Assembly: GCA_910585095.1 (NCBI GenBank)
Contig: CAJUBU010000023.1
Coordinates: 1-38,515, forward strand
Length of the DNA stretch: 38,515 nucleotides
Origin: an uncultured Lachnospira sp.
Lineage (GTDB): Bacteria > Bacillota > Clostridia > Lachnospirales > Lachnospiraceae
Reading direction: 5' to 3'
Shown here piece by piece: positions 1-7,972 of the stretch. The translations under genes were made by a program, and so were the position numbers. Within the stretch, counting starts at the first letter, position 1. Every line of letters begins with the position of its first letter. The notes under the pieces are model-generated. The model was not told the DNA's origin. It worked only from the letters and a program-made list of their open reading frames with translations, and made no database searches.

Positions 1-8
1 AAATAAAT

Positions 9-143
9 TTACTTTTCTTCTTGCTTTTTATACTCTATCATATCCCATATTATCAAAACTATCTGGCTAAATATGACTCCTGCACACAGATAATATTCTA
101 AACTGCTATGTTTCTTTTTATCCTTCTTTTTCTTTTTAAACAT
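9..143 (-). CDS. Small single-pass membrane protein, 44 aa
   Basis: A 44-residue ORF I translated by hand. It opens with a very lysine-rich segment (residues 3-11, KKKKKDKKK), has one hydrophobic stretch at about residues 17-33 and a charged tail ending QEEK. That pattern fits a single-pass membrane protein with a cytoplasmic lysine-rich N terminus. The start is supported by a GGGGG ribosome binding site 6 nt upstream. The whole 5' side lies in a 156-bp repeat that supplies the ribosome binding site. No family recognised. It could be a chance ORF, but the start signal and charge pattern argue for a real gene. A second small membrane protein of similar size lies at 33673-33810 but is not obviously homologous. 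Confidence 0.55.
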   Translation of the reverse strand: MFKKKKKDKKKHSSLEYYLCAGVIFSQIVLIIWDMIEYKKQEEK

Positions 144-153
144 AAAAATCCCC

Positions 154-309
154 CATTCTGAAGCGTAGCATAGGAATTGCGCAATAAAAATTCGCGTAAA
201 CGATTTCTATTGTCGCATCAAACTCTATTTGTGACGCTTTGGCACAAATAGGCAACAAACTTGTTTGTTTGTGAAAAAATAAGTGCATCAGCATTATTTT
301 TCACACTAG
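154..309 (-). repeat. 156-bp hairpin-rich intergenic repeat, copy 1
   Basis: Aligned without gaps to a second copy at 6176-6331, with 12 differences in 156 positions by hand count. In transcript (minus) orientation it holds several stem-loops: a perfect 9-bp stem CTATTTGTG/CACAAATAG, a stem between GTGAAAAAT and a matching ATTTTTTCAC-like arm near the start, and an imperfect stem formed by CAATAGAAATCG and its complement. It ends flush with the ribosome binding site and ATG of the small ORF at 9-143. A GTG-started 28-codon ORF is inside it. The conservation of length and hairpins suggests a mobile or structured RNA element. Confidence 0.85.
218..304 (-). CDS. Micro-ORF inside repeat copy 1, 28 codons
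   Basis: GTG-started 28-residue frame beginning MKNNADALIFSQTNKF, with a weak AAAGGA ribosome binding site. It ends TGATG, where the stop overlaps an ATG that itself stops after three codons. The same frame is kept open in the second repeat copy. Most substitutions between the copies change the amino acid, so there is no sign of selection on the peptide; it may be a by-product of the hairpin structure. Confidence 0.25.
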   Translation of the reverse strand: MKNNADALIFSQTNKFVAYLCQSVTNRV

Positions 310-447
310 ATCCTTTCTTCTATCTATGTTTAATTTAAATTTATCTTGCTATTATTCCATTATAAGAAAACCCCTGCCAAACAAATTATATATACTTTTT
401 CTAAACTTACTATTAAACAGCAAATCTCGTTACACCTTATACAAAAA

Positions 448-684
448 TAATAAAGGTCTATTGTAAAATCAAACACCCTGCTGCAAGTAAAGAAGTATCA
501 AGCTTGCAATACTACAAAACAGCAGGGTATTTTAACTTTCGCGATATTTGCCAAATATCCATATAAACATAGTTATTTTCCTCATTACTCAGGAAAATAA
601 ACGTTTTATATCTAATATAGCCTTTATCTAAATAAATTATACTATATCTAATATTAAAAATACTTTTTACAATAGCCTTTATTA
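448..684. mobile_element. MITE-like element with terminal inverted repeats
   Basis: The arms TAATAAAGGTCTATTGTAAA (448-467) and, on the other strand, TAATAAAGGCTATTGTAAAA (684-665) match except for one extra base, so the ends form a 20-bp inverted repeat. Inside are more hairpins: ACCCTGCTG (475-483) with CAGCAGGGT (521-529), GATATTTG/CAAATATC around 543-559, and a perfect 10-bp stem TTATTTTCCT/AGGAAAATAA around 572-599. There is no ORF. Size, ends and lack of coding fit a non-autonomous miniature transposable element. The flanks at 310-447 and 685-757 are AT-rich and hold nothing else I can support. Confidence 0.55.
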
Positions 685-757
685 TGTAAAATTTTTTGTC
701 TTATTAACCTAATTTAAAACGCCTCGTGAAACTTTGAAATTTACAATACACTTTATA

Positions 758-1393
758 TTACTTTAAAGCATTCTTAGCCTCATCTGTAATTTCTCTTTGA
801 TACGCAATCTCATTTTCAATATTACGTGCCAACTCATTAGCTGTATAGGCAGCATCAACAACCTTATTTAAAATTTTCCCGACAGAATCTGCCTTGTCCT
901 TTTGCGCTGTTGCACTATCAAATATTGATTTCATTGAAATAACCGTTTCATCAACAGAAGTTTGAATCTTTGCAATGGTATCGGTTATTTCTTTTGAAGA
1001 TTTTGAAGACTGTGAAGCAAGACTTCGCACTTCACTGGCTACCACTGCAAATCCTCGCCCATGTTCTCCCGCTCTAGCTGCCTCAATGGAAGCATTTAGT
1101 GAAAGTATATTTGTTCTTTTAGATATATTACTGATAACCGTTGCAAACTCTTCAATATTGCCTGATAATTCAACTAATTCCTTAATCTTTGCTGAAGATT
1201 GCTCTACTACGCTATTTAATGTATCAATCATCTTTAATATTTCTTCAATACTGCTAATACTTTCCTTAATCAAATTAAGTGATGTATCCGATGAATTGAT
1301 AACATCAAATGCATCCTTTTCCAATTTTTCCTGTGAATCATCAAGTCCGTTAAGAATATTATTTAAATTATTAATAATTTCTATATTATCCAT
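758..1393 (-). CDS. Soluble methyl-accepting chemotaxis-type signalling protein
   Basis: A 211-residue protein consisting almost only of an MCP cytoplasmic signalling domain. The conserved hairpin tip is at about residues 90-125 (ISKRTNILSLNASIEAARAG, then GRGFAVVASEVRSLA), the part that in this family contacts CheW and CheA. Flanking segments are long, charged, heptad-like helices predicted to form an antiparallel coiled coil. There is no transmembrane segment, HAMP or recognisable sensor domain, so it would be cytosolic; typical MCPs exceed 500 residues. The start has a strong GAGGAGGGGG site. No che genes are nearby, so its partner kinase is not in the window. It may sense through the short N-terminal 60 residues or act as an adaptor. 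Confidence 0.85.
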   Translation of the reverse strand: MDNIEIINNLNNILNGLDDSQEKLEKDAFDVINSSDTSLNLIKESISSIEEILKMIDTLNSVVEQSSAKIKELVELSGNIEEFATVISNISKRTNILSLNASIEAARAGEHGRGFAVVASEVRSLASQSSKSSKEITDTIAKIQTSVDETVISMKSIFDSATAQKDKADSVGKILNKVVDAAYTANELARNIENEIAYQREITDEAKNALK

Positions 1394-1498
1394 ATCCCCC
1401 TCCTCTTTAAACTATACTATGTGCCTTTACTTTATATTGTAAAAATTCTTATCACTTAGCTTGCTGCACTCTCTTTAAAGATATCTATACCTCATTTA

Positions 1499-2878
1499 TT
1501 ATATCAGCTTTATAGCCTCTATAATATTACGTACACCAATTAATGTAATTTTATCAGTTTTTTTAATATTTTTCAAGCATACAGATGGAAGAATACATAT
1601 TTTAAAGCCAAGTTTTATTGCCTCATTCACTCGAATCTGTGGTTGACTTACAGCTCTGACTTCTCCAGCAAGTCCAACTTCTCCAAAAATAATCGTTTTA
1701 TCATCTACTATTTTATTGCGAAAACTGCTTGCTATAGCCATTACAATACCAAGATCAATAGCAGGTTCATTTACTTTTACGCCTCCCGCTATATTGACAT
1801 AAGCATCACTTGAAGACAAATGAATACCTGCTCTTTTTTCTAGGACCGCCATCAATAAATTAACTCTATTATAATCTGTTCCTGCTGCAGTTCTTCTAGG
1901 CAAACCAAAATTTGAATCGCATACTAATGCTTGAATCTCAACCAACAAAGGTCTTGTTCCCTCAAGCAGGCAAACAACAATGGAACCTGACGCATTTTCT
2001 GGTTTCCCAGTAAGCATATATTCTGATGGATTTGTCACTTCAACTAACCCTTTTTCTTGCATCTCAAATACACCAATTTCATTGGTAGAACCAAATCGAT
2101 TCTTTACACTTCGCAAAATTCGATATGTAGCATATTTGTCACCCTCAAAATAAAGAACTGTATCAACCATATGTTCTAGTACACGCGGACCTGCAACAAC
2201 GCCTTCTTTTGTCACATGTCCAACAATAAAAATGCTGATATTTAAACCTTTCGCCAACTGCATAAGAATAGCTGTCGTCTCGCGAACCTGTCCTACACTT
2301 CCCGGCGCTGAACTGATTTCTTCTCGGTACATAGTCTGTATGGAATCAATAACCACAATTTGAGGATTTTCTGATTTTAATGTTCCCTCTATTACTTCAA
2401 GGCTTGTTTCACATAAAACCATCAATTCATCGCTCATTGTCTCTACTCGCTCAGCACGAAGTTTTATCTGTGTCAAAGACTCCTCGCCTGATATATATAA
2501 TACTTTTTTTCCACTTTTAGAAAGATTATGACACATTTGCAAAAGCAGAGTGGATTTGCCAATACCAGGGTCACCACCCACTAATATTAAAGAACCGCTT
2601 ACAATCCCACCTCCTAATACACGGTCAAATTCTTTGATACCTGTTGTCACTCTATCTTTATCCGTAGAATGAACAGTTGATAATTGTACAGGCATGCCTT
2701 TCTTTATATCTGAATTTCGCAAAGAAGTCTTAACAACACCCTTTACATTTGTACCTTTTGATATAGGTTCTTCCACAAAAGTATTCCACTGCTTACATGA
2801 TGGACACTGTCCAAACCATTTTGCAGACTCATAGCCACATTCATTACAAAAAAATGCTGTGTCTTTAACTTTTGCCAT
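1499..2878 (-). CDS. radA: DNA repair protein RadA
   Basis: A RecA-like ATPase that promotes branch migration in recombinational repair. The N-terminal C4 zinc finger uses C11, C14, C25 and C28 (CNECGY...CPSC). Walker A is GGDPGIGKST at 101-110, and the RadA-specific KNRFG motif is at 259-263. The C-terminal part from about 280 is the Lon-protease-like fold. I chose the ATG giving MAKVKDTAFFC because GAGGA lies just upstream; an in-frame extension to 2992 would run into a terminator hairpin. The length of 459 residues equals the family norm. In many Firmicutes radA lies next to ctsR-mcsAB-clpC; here it is downstream of clpC and separated from it by one hypothetical gene. Confidence 0.97.
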   Translation of the reverse strand: MAKVKDTAFFCNECGYESAKWFGQCPSCKQWNTFVEEPISKGTNVKGVVKTSLRNSDIKKGMPVQLSTVHSTDKDRVTTGIKEFDRVLGGGIVSGSLILVGGDPGIGKSTLLLQMCHNLSKSGKKVLYISGEESLTQIKLRAERVETMSDELMVLCETSLEVIEGTLKSENPQIVVIDSIQTMYREEISSAPGSVGQVRETTAILMQLAKGLNISIFIVGHVTKEGVVAGPRVLEHMVDTVLYFEGDKYATYRILRSVKNRFGSTNEIGVFEMQEKGLVEVTNPSEYMLTGKPENASGSIVVCLLEGTRPLLVEIQALVCDSNFGLPRRTAAGTDYNRVNLLMAVLEKRAGIHLSSSDAYVNIAGGVKVNEPAIDLGIVMAIASSFRNKIVDDKTIIFGEVGLAGEVRAVSQPQIRVNEAIKLGFKICILPSVCLKNIKKTDKITLIGVRNIIEAIKLI

Positions 2879-2973
2879 AAAAATCCTCATTTCTACGCTG
2901 CTTTCTATATAAAAAATATAAAACTTTTTTGGTAACTTTGTGTCAAGCAGCGCGCAGACACCAATAAATAAGT

Positions 2974-3025
2974 AAAAATAAAGCAGCCACATTAAGCCTT
3001 AAATATTTTTACTTAATGTGGCAGC
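2974..3025 (-). terminator. Rho-independent terminator of the 3119-3532 gene
   Basis: The perfect 11-bp stem GCCACATTAAG (2986-2996) / CTTAATGTGGC (3012-3022) extends to GC pairs with one mismatch. On the minus strand it is followed by a T-rich tract (GCTTTATTTTTACTT). It lies between the stop of the upstream gene and the start of radA and argues that radA has its own promoter. Confidence 0.75.
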
Positions 3026-3118
3026 TTCATCACATAAAACTCCTATTTAACTTTAATTTGAACTATACTTCCCTTTTAAGTAAATGTTTTGCCTGTTTAG
3101 ACAAATTTTATGTTCCTG

Positions 3119-3532
3119 TTAAACCTTTTTTATCTCAACAGCTACTCTTGTATCACCATCAAATTCAACAGAAAATACTAACTTGCCACCCATATTTGTC
3201 GTCATTGTGCCTACATCTTCTCCATCAATTGTAATGGCATATGAAGAACCTTCCTCTAGTTCAAGAGTAATCTGTGCATCTTCAATACCCTCAACAAAAA
3301 ACGTAACAATATCAGCGGTAGCCTTAAAATTATTTACGGCTGTTCCTGGAACAGATTCATAAACAAATGAACCATTGCGTTCTAGCTTTGTAATTTCATG
3401 AAAAGTCTTAACCTTATACATATCTCCACAATATTCATAATCCGACTTTTTTGATTTAACATCAAGCTTATAATTGCCAAAACTAAGCCCACCATCTTTT
3501 TCTGAATGAATTAATTCCTCTACTACTGCCAT
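3119..3532 (-). CDS. Conserved hypothetical protein, 137 aa
   Basis: Acidic, mostly beta-strand protein with no signal peptide or membrane segment. It begins MAVVEELIHSEKDGGLSFGN and carries a YKVKTFHEITKLE segment, a pattern I associate with a short Clostridia family often labelled endosialidase in automatic annotation. I see no glycosidase catalytic motif and would not assign that activity. The C-terminal half resembles a small beta-sandwich (repeated ITLELEEG / VEFDGDTRVAVEI strands). The start has a clear GAGGAGG site. It is a single gene with its own terminator; a TATAAT-like box lies at 3582-3587 without a convincing -35. Function unknown. Confidence 0.85.
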   Translation of the reverse strand: MAVVEELIHSEKDGGLSFGNYKLDVKSKKSDYEYCGDMYKVKTFHEITKLERNGSFVYESVPGTAVNNFKATADIVTFFVEGIEDAQITLELEEGSSYAITIDGEDVGTMTTNMGGKLVFSVEFDGDTRVAVEIKKV

Positions 3533-3654
3533 CTAAAAGTCCTCCTCAAATTTAGCGTCCGTATTTCAATTTCATAATGTAATTATACAATACTTCCTAA
3601 TGATATTCTAGTGTAAAATGGTGGACTAATAATGAACATTTTGTAAACTGCACA

Positions 3655-3700
3655 AAGCTAGTCAAGAGGATATTTGCAATCTGCTACACTCATAAAGAGG
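3655..3700 (-). repeat. Degenerate intergenic repeat, family 2, copy A
   Basis: Read on the minus strand directly after the clpC stop, this matches the segment after the stop of the gene at 19556: AGTGTAGCAGATTGCAAATA here against AGCGTAGCGGATTGCGAATA there, continuing into TCCTCTTGACTA / TCCGCTTAACTA. About 27 of 32 positions agree, and most differences are transitions. It may act as a 3' end signal or be a decayed mobile repeat. Confidence 0.5.
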
Positions 3701-3705
3701 TTCAA

Positions 3706-6165
3706 TCACTTATTGATACCTCGCTTTGTCGTAAAGTGCAATTTACCATCTTTTACTGTGGCAAGCAGCCTGTTACCAGCTTTTACCTTTGTCTCTAATA
3801 TCTTTTCAGCAAGTGCATCTTCAATATCATTTTGAATGGTTCTTCTAAGTGGTCTAGCACCATATTTCACATCATAGCCTTTATCAACAATATAATTTTT
3901 GGCATCTTCATCCAACTCAATCGACAATTTCATCTGTTCCATCATTCTCTTGTTGACAGAACGAATCATAATATCCACAATTTGTCCTATCTGTGCCTTA
4001 TTTAATGTATGGAATACAATAATCTCATCAATTCGGTTAATAAATTCTGGCTTAAAAATACGTTTCACTTCATCCATTACTTTATTTTTCATATTTTCAT
4101 GCTCAAATTTTTCATCATTTGCCGTTGCAAAACCAAGTTTTTTAGGTTCTACTATATTTTCTGCACCTGCATTGGATGTCATAATAATTACTGTATTTTT
4201 AAAATCAATCACGCGTCCTGTTGAATCGGTTATATGTCCGTCATCAAGCACTTGCAAAAGCACATTAAATACATCTGGATGGGCTTTTTCAATCTCATCA
4301 AATAAAATAACAGAATAAGGATTTCTTCGCACTTTCTCAGACAATTGACCGCCCTCATCATATCCGACATATCCCGGAGGCGAGCCAATCAGCTTTGATA
4401 CTGTATGCTTTTCCATAAATTCAGACATATCAACACGAATCAACGCATTTTCCGTGCCAAACATGGCGTCTGCCAAAGCCTTTGAAAGCTCTGTTTTGCC
4501 AACTCCCGTTGGTCCTAAAAATAAAAATGAACCAATAGGTCTATTAGGGTCTTTTAACCCTACACGTCCTCTTCTTATTGCCCTTGCAACGGAAGTTACT
4601 GCTTCATCTTGTCCGATAACTCTCTGATGAAGCGTCTCTTCAAGTTTCAAAAGTCTGTCTGATTCCGTCTGCGCAATTTTAGATACTGGAATTTTTGTCC
4701 AAGTAGAAACAATCTCTGCAATTTCTTCCTCTCCCACATTCAAATTGGCATTACTTCTTTTTTCCTGCCATTCTTCCATCTGTTTATCCAATTTTTGACG
4801 CTTTTTATTCTGTAACTTTTTAATCTCACCAGCTTCTTCATAAGCTTCATTTTTAATAGCATCTTCTTTTTTCTCGTCCAGCTTTTTAATTTCTTCTTCT
4901 ATTTTTTTTATACTTTCAGGCATAACATAAGCTGTCAACCTTGTCTTTGAAGATGCTTCATCAATTAAATCAATTGCTTTATCTGGTAAAAATCGGTCAT
5001 TAATATACCTCTTTGAAAGCTTAACTGAAGCAACAACTGCTGCATCATCAATAGTCACATTATGATGTTCTTCATACTTCTTACGAAGTCCCATCAATAT
5101 TTGAATTGCCTCTTGTTCTGTTGGTTCCTCTATTTTTACAGGTTGAAAACGTCTTTCTAACGCCGCATCTTTTTCAATGTATTTACGATATTCTTCAAGC
5201 GTTGTCGCTCCTATAAGCTGAATTTCACCTCGCGCTAATGATGGTTTAAGTATATTGGATGCATCGATTGCACCTTCCGCTCCTCCTGCACCAATAATAG
5301 TATGAAGCTCATCAAGAAACAGCAATACATTGCCATCATCGCGAACTTCGCTGATAACTCTCTTGATTCTTTCCTCAAATTCGCCTCTATATTTGGAACC
5401 TGCCACCATACCTGACAAATCCAATGTCATCACTCTTTTATCTTTAATGGTTTCAGGCACATCACCCTGAATAATTTTTGCTGCCAAACCTTCTGCAATA
5501 GCTGTTTTCCCCACTCCTGGCTCACCGATAAGACAAGGATTGTTCTTTGTTCTTCTGCTAAGAATCTGGATAACTCGATTAATTTCTTCCGTTCTTCCAA
5601 TTACTGGGTCAAGCTTTCCATGTGCCGCCATCTCTGTTAAATCTCTGCTGTACTGTTCTAGTACTTGTGTCTTTTTCTTGCCATTATTCTTTTTATTACC
5701 ATGCATATCATCACGATAATTATTAGCATCCTCACCCATTGCTACCAAAATATCAATATACAACTTTTTAATATTCACGCCTATTGTGGTAAGCAATCGC
5801 GCGGCAACGCTTTCCGATTCTTTGATAATTGCAATCAAAATATGCTCGGTTCCAATCAAATCGGATTTAAATCGTATTGCTTCTTTTGCAGCATTTTCAA
5901 GAATCCTTCTCAATCGTGGCGTATAACCAGACGGCTCTTTCATACCGACAGCCGATTCTGGTGCAATAAGCTGATATACCAAATTTATAATCTTTTCGTC
6001 CGTCACATCAAAACTTTGCAATACTGCCGAAGCAAGACAATCCTCTGTTTGTATCAAGCCAATTAAAATGTGTTCTGAACCAATATAACTATGTCCAAGC
6101 ACTGTCGCCGCTTCCGTCGCATGATTTAAGGCTTCCTGTGCTTTCTTTGTAAATCTACTTTGCAT
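3706..6165 (-). CDS. clpC: ATP-dependent Clp protease ATPase subunit ClpC
   Basis: Class I Hsp100 unfoldase that feeds ClpP and, with McsB, degrades arginine-phosphorylated proteins. The Clp-N double repeat spans 1-145. The first AAA domain has Walker A GEPGVGKT at 214-221 and Walker B LLFLDE at 281-286. A UVR/coiled-coil middle domain at about 420-470 marks ClpC rather than ClpA or ClpE. The second AAA domain has Walker A GPTGVGKT at 551-558, with the C-terminal D2 lid after it. The 819-residue length is normal. The ribosome binding site GGAGG lies at the edge of the 156-bp repeat that separates this gene from mcsB by 176 nt. Last gene of the mcsA-mcsB-clpC run. Confidence 0.97.
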   Translation of the reverse strand: MQSRFTKKAQEALNHATEAATVLGHSYIGSEHILIGLIQTEDCLASAVLQSFDVTDEKIINLVYQLIAPESAVGMKEPSGYTPRLRRILENAAKEAIRFKSDLIGTEHILIAIIKESESVAARLLTTIGVNIKKLYIDILVAMGEDANNYRDDMHGNKKNNGKKKTQVLEQYSRDLTEMAAHGKLDPVIGRTEEINRVIQILSRRTKNNPCLIGEPGVGKTAIAEGLAAKIIQGDVPETIKDKRVMTLDLSGMVAGSKYRGEFEERIKRVISEVRDDGNVLLFLDELHTIIGAGGAEGAIDASNILKPSLARGEIQLIGATTLEEYRKYIEKDAALERRFQPVKIEEPTEQEAIQILMGLRKKYEEHHNVTIDDAAVVASVKLSKRYINDRFLPDKAIDLIDEASSKTRLTAYVMPESIKKIEEEIKKLDEKKEDAIKNEAYEEAGEIKKLQNKKRQKLDKQMEEWQEKRSNANLNVGEEEIAEIVSTWTKIPVSKIAQTESDRLLKLEETLHQRVIGQDEAVTSVARAIRRGRVGLKDPNRPIGSFLFLGPTGVGKTELSKALADAMFGTENALIRVDMSEFMEKHTVSKLIGSPPGYVGYDEGGQLSEKVRRNPYSVILFDEIEKAHPDVFNVLLQVLDDGHITDSTGRVIDFKNTVIIMTSNAGAENIVEPKKLGFATANDEKFEHENMKNKVMDEVKRIFKPEFINRIDEIIVFHTLNKAQIGQIVDIMIRSVNKRMMEQMKLSIELDEDAKNYIVDKGYDVKYGARPLRRTIQNDIEDALAEKILETKVKAGNRLLATVKDGKLHFTTKRGINK

Positions 6166-6175
6166 AAAAGTCCTC

Positions 6176-6331
6176 CATTCCGAAGCGTAGCGTAGGAATT
6201 GCGCAATAGAAATTCGCGAAGGCGATTTCTATTGTCGCATCAAGCCCTATTTGTGACGCTTCGGCACAAATAGTTAACAAACTTGTTTGTTTGTGAAACA
6301 ATAAGTGCATCAGCATTATTTTTCACACTAG
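6176..6331 (-). repeat. 156-bp hairpin-rich repeat, copy 2, between mcsB and clpC
   Basis: Same length as copy 1 (154-309), with 12 base differences and no gaps. It fills almost the whole mcsB-clpC intergenic space. Its upstream edge begins at a GGAGG site serving the internal micro-ORF, and its downstream edge ends at the GGAGG site of clpC. The 9-bp stem CTATTTGTG/CACAAATAG is fully kept. A long-stem pair CAATAGAAAT / ATTTCTATTG is perfect here although copy 1 has a changed base. It lies inside a transcribed operon, so any folding could affect clpC expression. Confidence 0.88.
6240..6326 (-). CDS. Micro-ORF inside repeat copy 2, 28 codons
   Basis: GTG start with a strong GGAGG site 6 nt away, 28 residues beginning MKNNADALIVSQTNKF and ending in TGA that overlaps ATG CGA CAA TAG. 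After that stop the same frame stays open through to the clpC ATG. It differs from the copy-1 peptide at five residues. The ribosome binding site favours translation, but the substitution pattern does not show peptide selection. If translated, it would couple ribosomes into the clpC leader. Confidence 0.35.
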   Translation of the reverse strand: MKNNADALIVSQTNKFVNYLCRSVTNRA

Positions 6332-6341
6332 TCCTCCTAAA

Positions 6342-7376
6342 TTATTGAATCAAAGGCAAATGTTCTCGAATAAACTTGGCTCTACTCTCCTCAAGCGCCT
6401 CAAAAGACAATTCTTCCTCACTGATAAGCATAAGGTTTGCAGGCTGAATACCAATCATCAACTGATAAATTGAAAATTCTTCCTCCGTCTCCATATGAAT
6501 CAATTTTTCTGCCAATCCCATTCTAATTTGTGAAAGTAATATCATACCATCTTTTTGTGATAATTTTCTAGCATATTTTAACAATCCATAAGAACGATAC
6601 ACTGAATCCAGTACTTCTATTTTTTTGCTGGCAATATATTGCTTTCTAATTGCTCGTTCCTGCAAAATAATTTGATTTGCAATATGATTAAGATTATCCA
6701 TTGCTTCTTGTTCTGTAAGCCCAAGCGTTAATTGATTGGTAAGCTTATATATATCCCCATAGCCATCACTGTTATTGTCCCAAAAAACAGAACGTAACAT
6801 CATACCAAACCGACCGACCTCAGTGGCAATGCCACTGATTCGATTTGTCATAGTAAGTGCTGGCAAATGTAACATATATGTTACTCTCATTCCTGTCCCA
6901 ACACTCGATGGACAAGTTGTAAGGTACCCATATTTTTTATCATAAGCATAATCTAACACATCACCTAAAAAATCATCAATTTTATTTACCTTATCATAAA
7001 CATTTTTAATATTCATTCCAGAACCAAATCCTTGTATTCGGATATGATCTTCCTCATTTAACATAATTGATATATCTTCATCGGACGAGACAAAACCTGC
7101 TGCTGTATTTTGCCCAAGCAAATAATTGCTAATAACATGCCGCTCTTTCATAGCATGTTTTTGGCAGTCGTCCAATTCACTAAAATCATATTGATTAAAT
7201 CCTTTTACACAGTCAAGAGCAGCTATTTTTTCTTTCAAATGATTCACCATTACCTTTGCATCAACATCGGCAAGTTTTGGTGAAAAATTATAACTTCTAA
7301 GATTCCTTGCTAATCGCACTCTGCTTGATACAACAACATCACTTTGCAGTCCATTTTCTTCAAACCATCTAACCAT
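6342..7376 (-). CDS. mcsB: Protein-arginine kinase McsB
   Basis: Transfers ATP phosphate to arginine residues and marks proteins for ClpC-ClpP. It has the phosphagen-kinase catalytic fold: SSRVRLARN at 17-25, NEEDHIRIQ at 107-115 (catalytic Glu loop) and CPSSVGTGMR at 155-164 (active-site Cys loop). At 344 residues it is close to the family length. I chose the ATG giving MVRWFEENG; the longer frame begins at a GTG two codons earlier. Either way it overlaps the end of mcsA by a few bases, which suggests translational coupling. The C terminus (KFIREHLPLIQ) matches the family end. The 156-bp repeat follows it. Confidence 0.95.
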   Translation of the reverse strand: MVRWFEENGLQSDVVVSSRVRLARNLRSYNFSPKLADVDAKVMVNHLKEKIAALDCVKGFNQYDFSELDDCQKHAMKERHVISNYLLGQNTAAGFVSSDEDISIMLNEEDHIRIQGFGSGMNIKNVYDKVNKIDDFLGDVLDYAYDKKYGYLTTCPSSVGTGMRVTYMLHLPALTMTNRISGIATEVGRFGMMLRSVFWDNNSDGYGDIYKLTNQLTLGLTEQEAMDNLNHIANQIILQERAIRKQYIASKKIEVLDSVYRSYGLLKYARKLSQKDGMILLSQIRMGLAEKLIHMETEEEFSIYQLMIGIQPANLMLISEEELSFEALEESRAKFIREHLPLIQ

Positions 7377-7965
7377 TTGCACACCCTTCTTTCAGTGCTT
7401 TTATTTCATCACGATACTTTGCTGCATCTTCATATCGCTCTAATTCAATTGCTTCCTTTAATTTTCTATTTAACTGCTTGATTTTATTTAATTTACTTAT
7501 ATTTTCCCCTTTATCTTTATCCGATTTATCACTTATATTATTAGAATCTATTAAATCCTCCATACCATCACTGACAGCCTTTGCATATTGTTTACCTTTA
7601 TGCTCTGCGCTGCCATGTAATTTTTTTAAATTGTCGTCAAGAAGCGGACCAAACACATCATAACATTCTGAACATCCAAACTTTCCCATCTGTATAAACT
7701 CTTGATAACTCATATCACATTTTGGACATCGCACATGTGACATTGGATTATCATAATCTTCACTTCCCAATCCTGAAGATGCAAGAAGTCCTGTCAAAAA
7801 CTTAACAAATGGTATATCACTGTTTCCAATATCCCCTATACTTGTAATCCCCATTCTTGCAGCACAATCACTGCATAAATGATGTTCTGAACGAACACCA
7901 TTCACAACTTCTGTATAGTGTATAGAAGCTTCATTTTTATTACAATTATCACATAACATGTTCAA
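7369..7965 (-). CDS. mcsA: McsA, zinc-binding activator of McsB
   Basis: Partner and activator of the arginine kinase McsB. Paired CxxC motifs at C5/C8, C31/C34, C80/C83 and C98/C101 would bind zinc. A UVR domain (LKEAIELERYEDAAKYRDEI) at about 165-190 resembles the UvrB-UvrC/ClpC middle-domain motif. A polar low-complexity linker lies at about 120-155. The start follows an AGGGG site only 8 nt after the stop of the flippase gene, so it is probably transcribed from further upstream. In Bacillus ctsR precedes mcsA; no CtsR-like gene is present here, and I found no tandem GGTCAAA operator in 7966-7972 or 9536-9650. Confidence 0.93.
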   Translation of the reverse strand: MNMLCDNCNKNEASIHYTEVVNGVRSEHHLCSDCAARMGITSIGDIGNSDIPFVKFLTGLLASSGLGSEDYDNPMSHVRCPKCDMSYQEFIQMGKFGCSECYDVFGPLLDDNLKKLHGSAEHKGKQYAKAVSDGMEDLIDSNNISDKSDKDKGENISKLNKIKQLNRKLKEAIELERYEDAAKYRDEIKALKEGCANG

Positions 7966-7972
7966 ACCCCTT

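Noticed and set aside
2879..2992. N-terminal extension of RadA
   Set aside because: Overlaps a terminator hairpin and lacks a ribosome site; the MAKVKDTAF start has GAGGA and the family start.
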